Source of the DNA: Prevotella sp. UBA5379
GTDB taxonomy: Bacteria > Bacteroidota > Bacteroidia > Bacteroidales > Bacteroidaceae
Direction of reading: 5' to 3'
DNA: 8,145 bases
Assembly (NCBI GenBank): GCA_002409785.1
Contig: DHOX01000071.1
Location: 24,560 to 32,704 of the forward strand
Shown here: piece after piece, positions 5,497 through 8,145 of the stretch
Layout of the letters: every line of letters begins with the position of its first letter
How positions within the stretch are numbered: position 1 is the first letter of the stretch
The notes under the pieces: model-generated
What the model was told of the DNA's origin: nothing
The model's database searches: none
What the model saw: only the letters and a program-made list of their open reading frames with translations
Program-made: the position numbers and the translations under genes

Positions 5497-5605
5497 CAAT
5501 ATCGAAATAACAATTTTGAAAGTCGTGAACTTTTGATGGGCGAGGATGATTATTCTTCCTATATCGAACAGAAAATATATCAATAAGAACTATTAAATAC
5601 AAACT

Positions 5606-6655
5606 ATGGACTTATTAAATCAGATCGTTGCACGCGCTAAGGCGGACAAGCAGCGTATTGTGCTCCCAGAAGCTGAAGAGGAGCGTACCTTGAAGGCTGC
5701 CGACAAGGCTTTAGCCGATGACCTTGCGGACTTGATTCTCATTGGCAATCCTGAACATATTAAAAGTTTGGCTCATCAGTGGGGACTGAAGAATATTTCT
5801 AAAGCCCAGATCGTTGACCCGCTTCATAACCCTAAAATGGGGGAATATGCTTCTTTGTTAGCGGAGCTTCGTAAGAAAAAGGGGATGACCATCGAGCAGG
5901 CTCGTGACCTGGTACTACATAACAACCTCTATCTGGGTTGTATGATTATTAAGACGGAAGGTGCTGACGGCCAGATCTCCGGCGCCCTGAGCACAACGGG
6001 TGATACGCTCCGTCCTGCTCTGCAAATTATCAAATGTGCTCCTGGTATCACTTGCGTCTCCGGGGCGATGATGCTGATCACTACCCAGAAGCAATATGGT
6101 GAGAATGGCGTGGTCTTGATGAGTGATGTGGCCGTGACGCCTGATCCTACTGCTGAGCAACTTGCTCAGATTGCTTATACTACGGCCCAGACGGCTACTC
6201 GTGTAGCCGGATTCAAAGAGCCTCGTATTGCCATGTTGAGTTTCTCTACTAAAGGAAGTGCTAAGGATGCGAAAGACAAGAAGACGGGTAAGAGCGTTTA
6301 CATTATTGATAAGGTGATTGATGCAACCAGACTTGCTCATGAGAAGTATCCTGACTTACAAGTGGATGGTGAGATGCAGGTAGATGCTGCTCTTGATCCG
6401 TCTGTTGGTGCTCGTAAGGCCCCGGGTAGCAAGATTGCCGGCAGGGCTAATATTCTTGTCGTACCTAATCTTGACGTTGGCAATATTGGTTGTAAACTCG
6501 TTCAGCGTCTGGGCGGAGCTCTCTCTATCGGCCCGATCCTGCAGGGTATCGCCCGCCCTGTCAATGATCTTTCCCGTGGCTGTTCGGTAGATGATATTTA
6601 TTATATGATTGCCGTCACTTCCTGCCAGGCTCAGGATGCAAAGAAAAAGGCTTGA
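5606..6655 (+). CDS. pta: Phosphate acetyltransferase Pta (short form)
   Basis: Pta converts acetyl-CoA and phosphate to acetyl phosphate and CoA; with AckA it yields acetate and ATP in fermentation. The 349-residue protein is the short, catalytic-domain-only form, without the N-terminal P-loop-like and DRTGG regions of the long enterobacterial enzyme. Visible motifs: RIVLPEAEEERTLKAA (17-32), CAPGITCVSGAMM (144-156), VLMSDVAVTPDPT (170-182), MLSFSTKGSA (210-219), KAPGSKIAGRANILVVPNL (271-289) and NDLSRGCSVDD (320-330). S323 and D330 keep the spacing of the catalytic Ser309/Asp316 of the Methanosarcina enzyme. After MLSFSTKGSA the sequence carries a lysine-rich loop (KDAKDKKTGKSV, 220-231) longer than I expect for this family. 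The ATG at 5606 gives the standard N-terminus. ackA follows 45 bp downstream with no terminator between, so they form an operon. Confidence 0.96.
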   Translation: MDLLNQIVARAKADKQRIVLPEAEEERTLKAADKALADDLADLILIGNPEHIKSLAHQWGLKNISKAQIVDPLHNPKMGEYASLLAELRKKKGMTIEQARDLVLHNNLYLGCMIIKTEGADGQISGALSTTGDTLRPALQIIKCAPGITCVSGAMMLITTQKQYGENGVVLMSDVAVTPDPTAEQLAQIAYTTAQTATRVAGFKEPRIAMLSFSTKGSAKDAKDKKTGKSVYIIDKVIDATRLAHEKYPDLQVDGEMQVDAALDPSVGARKAPGSKIAGRANILVVPNLDVGNIGCKLVQRLGGALSIGPILQGIARPVNDLSRGCSVDDIYYMIAVTSCQAQDAKKKA

Positions 6656-6700
6656 TCGCTTGACCGGGGATAATTCAGAATTTCAAAGAATAGATAGACA

Positions 6701-7915
6701 ATGAAAATATTAGTATTAAACTGTGGCAGTTCTTCCATTAAGTATAAACTGTACAATATGGATCATGAGTCTGTTCTGGCTCAGGGAGGTGTGGAACGTA
6801 TCGGGATGGACGGTGCTTTTATCAAGGTAAAACTTCCTAATGGTACGAAAAAGACGATCATGCATGATATGCCGGATCATAGAGAGGGGGTCAATATGGT
6901 GTTCAAGGCATTGCTTGATCCCCAGTTGGGTGCCCTCAAGAGCCTGGATGAGATTGATGCCGTCGGCCATCGTATCGTGCAGGGGGGCGACCTGTTTGAG
7001 AAGAGTTGTATTGTTAATAAGCAGGTTGAGGCAGGCATTGAAAGCCTTTGTGACCTCGCCCCGGTACATAATGCCGGTCATTTGAAGGGAATTCGTGCCG
7101 TGGATGCCTTGATGCCGAACACACCTCAGGTTACGGTCTTTGATAATGCCTTTCATAGCACGATGCCGGATTATGCTTATCTGTATGCTGTACCTTATGA
7201 TCTCTATACGAAATATCACATACGCCGTTATGGCTTCCACGGGACGAGCCATCGTTATGTCTCTCATCGCGCCTGTGAGGTGCTCGGTGTGAATATCAAG
7301 GATCAGAAGATTATTTCTTGCCATATCGGTAATGGCGCTTCCGTTGCAGCTATTAAAAATGGGAAAGTGATGGACACTTCTATGGGACTGACCCCTCTGG
7401 CTGGCTTAATGATGGGCAGCCGCTCGGGTGACATAGATCCGTCGGCCGTGACTTATATCATGGAAAAGTTGCATAAGAAACCACAGGAGATGGCTGATTA
7501 CCTTAATAAAGAGTGTGGCGTACTGGGGATTTCGGGTGTCTCTTCTGATATGCGTGATGTGGATGCCGCTGCCAAGGAGGGGAACAAGCGTGCACAGTTG
7601 GCTTTAAAGATGTATGCTTATCGTATTAAGAAATATATTGGTGCATACGCTGCTGCAATGGGCGGTGTAGATACGATTATCTTTACGGCAGGAGTCGGAG
7701 AGAATCAGACGGACTTGCGTCAGGCTGCCTGTGAGGGACTGGAATTCCTCGGGGTCAAGTTTGATGAGGAACGGAATGAGAAGATGGTGCTTGGCAAAGA
7801 GGGGCCTATTTCTGCTGCTGATTCGAAGGTGAATGTCCTGGTTATTCCTACGGACGAGGAGATCGTGATTGCACGGGATACGATGGAACTTGTAAAGGCT
7901 ACTAAAAAAAGTTGA
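6701..7915 (+). CDS. ackA: Acetate kinase AckA
   Basis: AckA transfers phosphate between acetyl phosphate and ADP, making acetate and ATP in the fermentative direction. The 404-residue length is typical, and the fold belongs to the ASKHA sugar kinase/actin superfamily. Signatures in order: LVLNCGSSSIKYKLY (4-18), VGHRIVQGG (88-96), FDNAFHSTMP (147-156), YGFHGTSHRYVSHRA (177-191), CHIGNGASVAAI (207-218), GSRSGDIDP (239-247) and FTAGVGEN (328-335). Key residues known from the Methanosarcina thermophila enzyme are kept at the same numbers: N7, R91, H123, D148, H180 and R241. The conserved glutamate near 387 lies in PTDEEIVIARDT. The ATG at 6701 follows A-rich GAATAGATAGACA without a Shine-Dalgarno sequence, as is normal in Bacteroidota. 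It is the second gene of the pta operon and is followed at 7993 by a strong hairpin. Confidence 0.97.
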   Translation: MKILVLNCGSSSIKYKLYNMDHESVLAQGGVERIGMDGAFIKVKLPNGTKKTIMHDMPDHREGVNMVFKALLDPQLGALKSLDEIDAVGHRIVQGGDLFEKSCIVNKQVEAGIESLCDLAPVHNAGHLKGIRAVDALMPNTPQVTVFDNAFHSTMPDYAYLYAVPYDLYTKYHIRRYGFHGTSHRYVSHRACEVLGVNIKDQKIISCHIGNGASVAAIKNGKVMDTSMGLTPLAGLMMGSRSGDIDPSAVTYIMEKLHKKPQEMADYLNKECGVLGISGVSSDMRDVDAAAKEGNKRAQLALKMYAYRIKKYIGAYAAAMGGVDTIIFTAGVGENQTDLRQAACEGLEFLGVKFDEERNEKMVLGKEGPISAADSKVNVLVIPTDEEIVIARDTMELVKATKKS

Positions 7916-7992
7916 TCATCCTGGTCTCCATTGCTTGATCCATCTGATCTTTTCAGGAGAGGTGAAGGCAACAGGGGATCGATATATAGGGG

Positions 7993-8029
7993 CAAGGGCC
8001 CAGTTTCTTTATAAGAGATTGGGCCCTTG
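7993..8029 (+). terminator. Hairpin terminator after pta-ackA
   Basis: CAAGGGCCCA (7993-8002) pairs perfectly with TGGGCCCTTG (8020-8029). The stem continues inward through GTTTCTT/AAGAGAT with two G-T pairs: 17 pairs in all, closed by a 3-nt TAT loop. It begins 77 nt after the ackA stop. The following TCTTATCC is only a partial T-tract, so termination is likely but not of the textbook type. Confidence 0.7.
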
Positions 8030-8145
8030 TCTTATCCAGGAGAAGAGAGACTGGGTTTGGTAATGGTTACGGGTACTGAAGGGTTGGAAAATGGAATTGT
8101 GAATATTCGATTTAATACGTCAAATTTAAATGATAATTATATGAA
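8030..8145. other. Tail of the window, no supported gene
   Basis: After the ackA terminator there are about 105 bp without a recognisable gene or complete promoter. A frame from ATG at 8063 stays open to the edge (27 codons) but has no recognisable motif. The last 50 bp are AT-rich, as expected of an upstream region for a gene beyond the window. Confidence 0.5.

Larger units (their letters stand above)
5304..5605. other. Intergenic region between cdaA and pta
   Basis: This 302-bp stretch has no supported gene. The first 135 bp after cdaA hold only a weak possible hairpin (ATATAAA 5319-5325 with TTTATAT 5349-5355, 23-nt loop) followed by GTTTTCTTG, too weak to call a terminator. The second half carries the pta control region: an inverted repeat, a -7 element and a roughly 100-nt leader that contains a 16-codon open frame (5536-5586). 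Confidence 0.7.

Noticed and set aside
6716..7324. 202-codon minus-strand open frame over ackA
   Set aside because: Antisense to a fully conserved acetate kinase frame; long only because of ackA codon composition.
8121..8128. TAAATTTG on the minus strand resembling a -7 element
   Set aside because: No minus-strand gene lies downstream before the ackA terminator and any -33 element would be outside the window; AT-rich sequence gives such matches by chance.
8063..8145. Possible start of another plus-strand gene (ATG at 8063, open to the edge)
   Set aside because: Only 27 codons, no motif, signal peptide or promoter; cannot be told from chance openness.

Overview
The window looks like chromosomal core sequence from a member of the Bacteroidales (Bacteroidota), probably a Bacteroides-like gut anaerobe. 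Two things support this. The intergenic regions carry Bacteroidota promoter elements (TAnnTTTG at about -7, once with TTTG 20 nt upstream) and A-rich, Shine-Dalgarno-poor start regions. The proteins also resemble Bacteroidales orthologues. I see no IS element, CRISPR array, phage gene or obvious accessory island.

Layout. (1) Positions 1-992, minus strand: the first 43% or so of metE, cobalamin-independent methionine synthase, cut by the window edge. (2) Positions 993-1197: a divergent control region shared by metE and an Lrp/AsnC-family regulator (1198-1677, plus). It holds a near-consensus metE promoter, a metE leader hairpin, an lrp -7 element and sites resembling Lrp operators. (3) Positions 1678-2030: a strong 13-bp hairpin (likely terminator) and tRNA-Pro(CGG) on the minus strand, with short direct repeats next to the tRNA 3' end. 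(4) murF (minus, about 2031-3362), the last cytoplasmic ligase of peptidoglycan precursor synthesis, divergent from folP (plus, 3538-4374), dihydropteroate synthase. (5) cdaA (plus, 4524-5303), membrane diadenylate cyclase making c-di-AMP, probably co-transcribed with folP. (6) A 302-bp intergenic region with an inverted repeat whose right arm enters the pta promoter. (7) pta (5606-6655) and ackA (6701-7915), the acetyl-CoA to acetate/ATP pathway, as a two-gene operon ending in a 17-bp hairpin terminator at 7993-8029. (8) A 105-bp tail with no supported gene.

How they work together. pta and ackA form a complete substrate-level phosphorylation module. metE uses methyl-tetrahydrofolate and folP feeds folate synthesis, but they are separate transcription units. 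murF and cdaA both bear on the cell envelope. The regulator next to metE suggests local amino-acid-responsive control of methionine synthesis. I found no clear case for a new system; the most interesting signals are regulatory: the metE/lrp control region, the pta inverted repeat, the tRNA-flanking repeats and a divergent loop in FolP.
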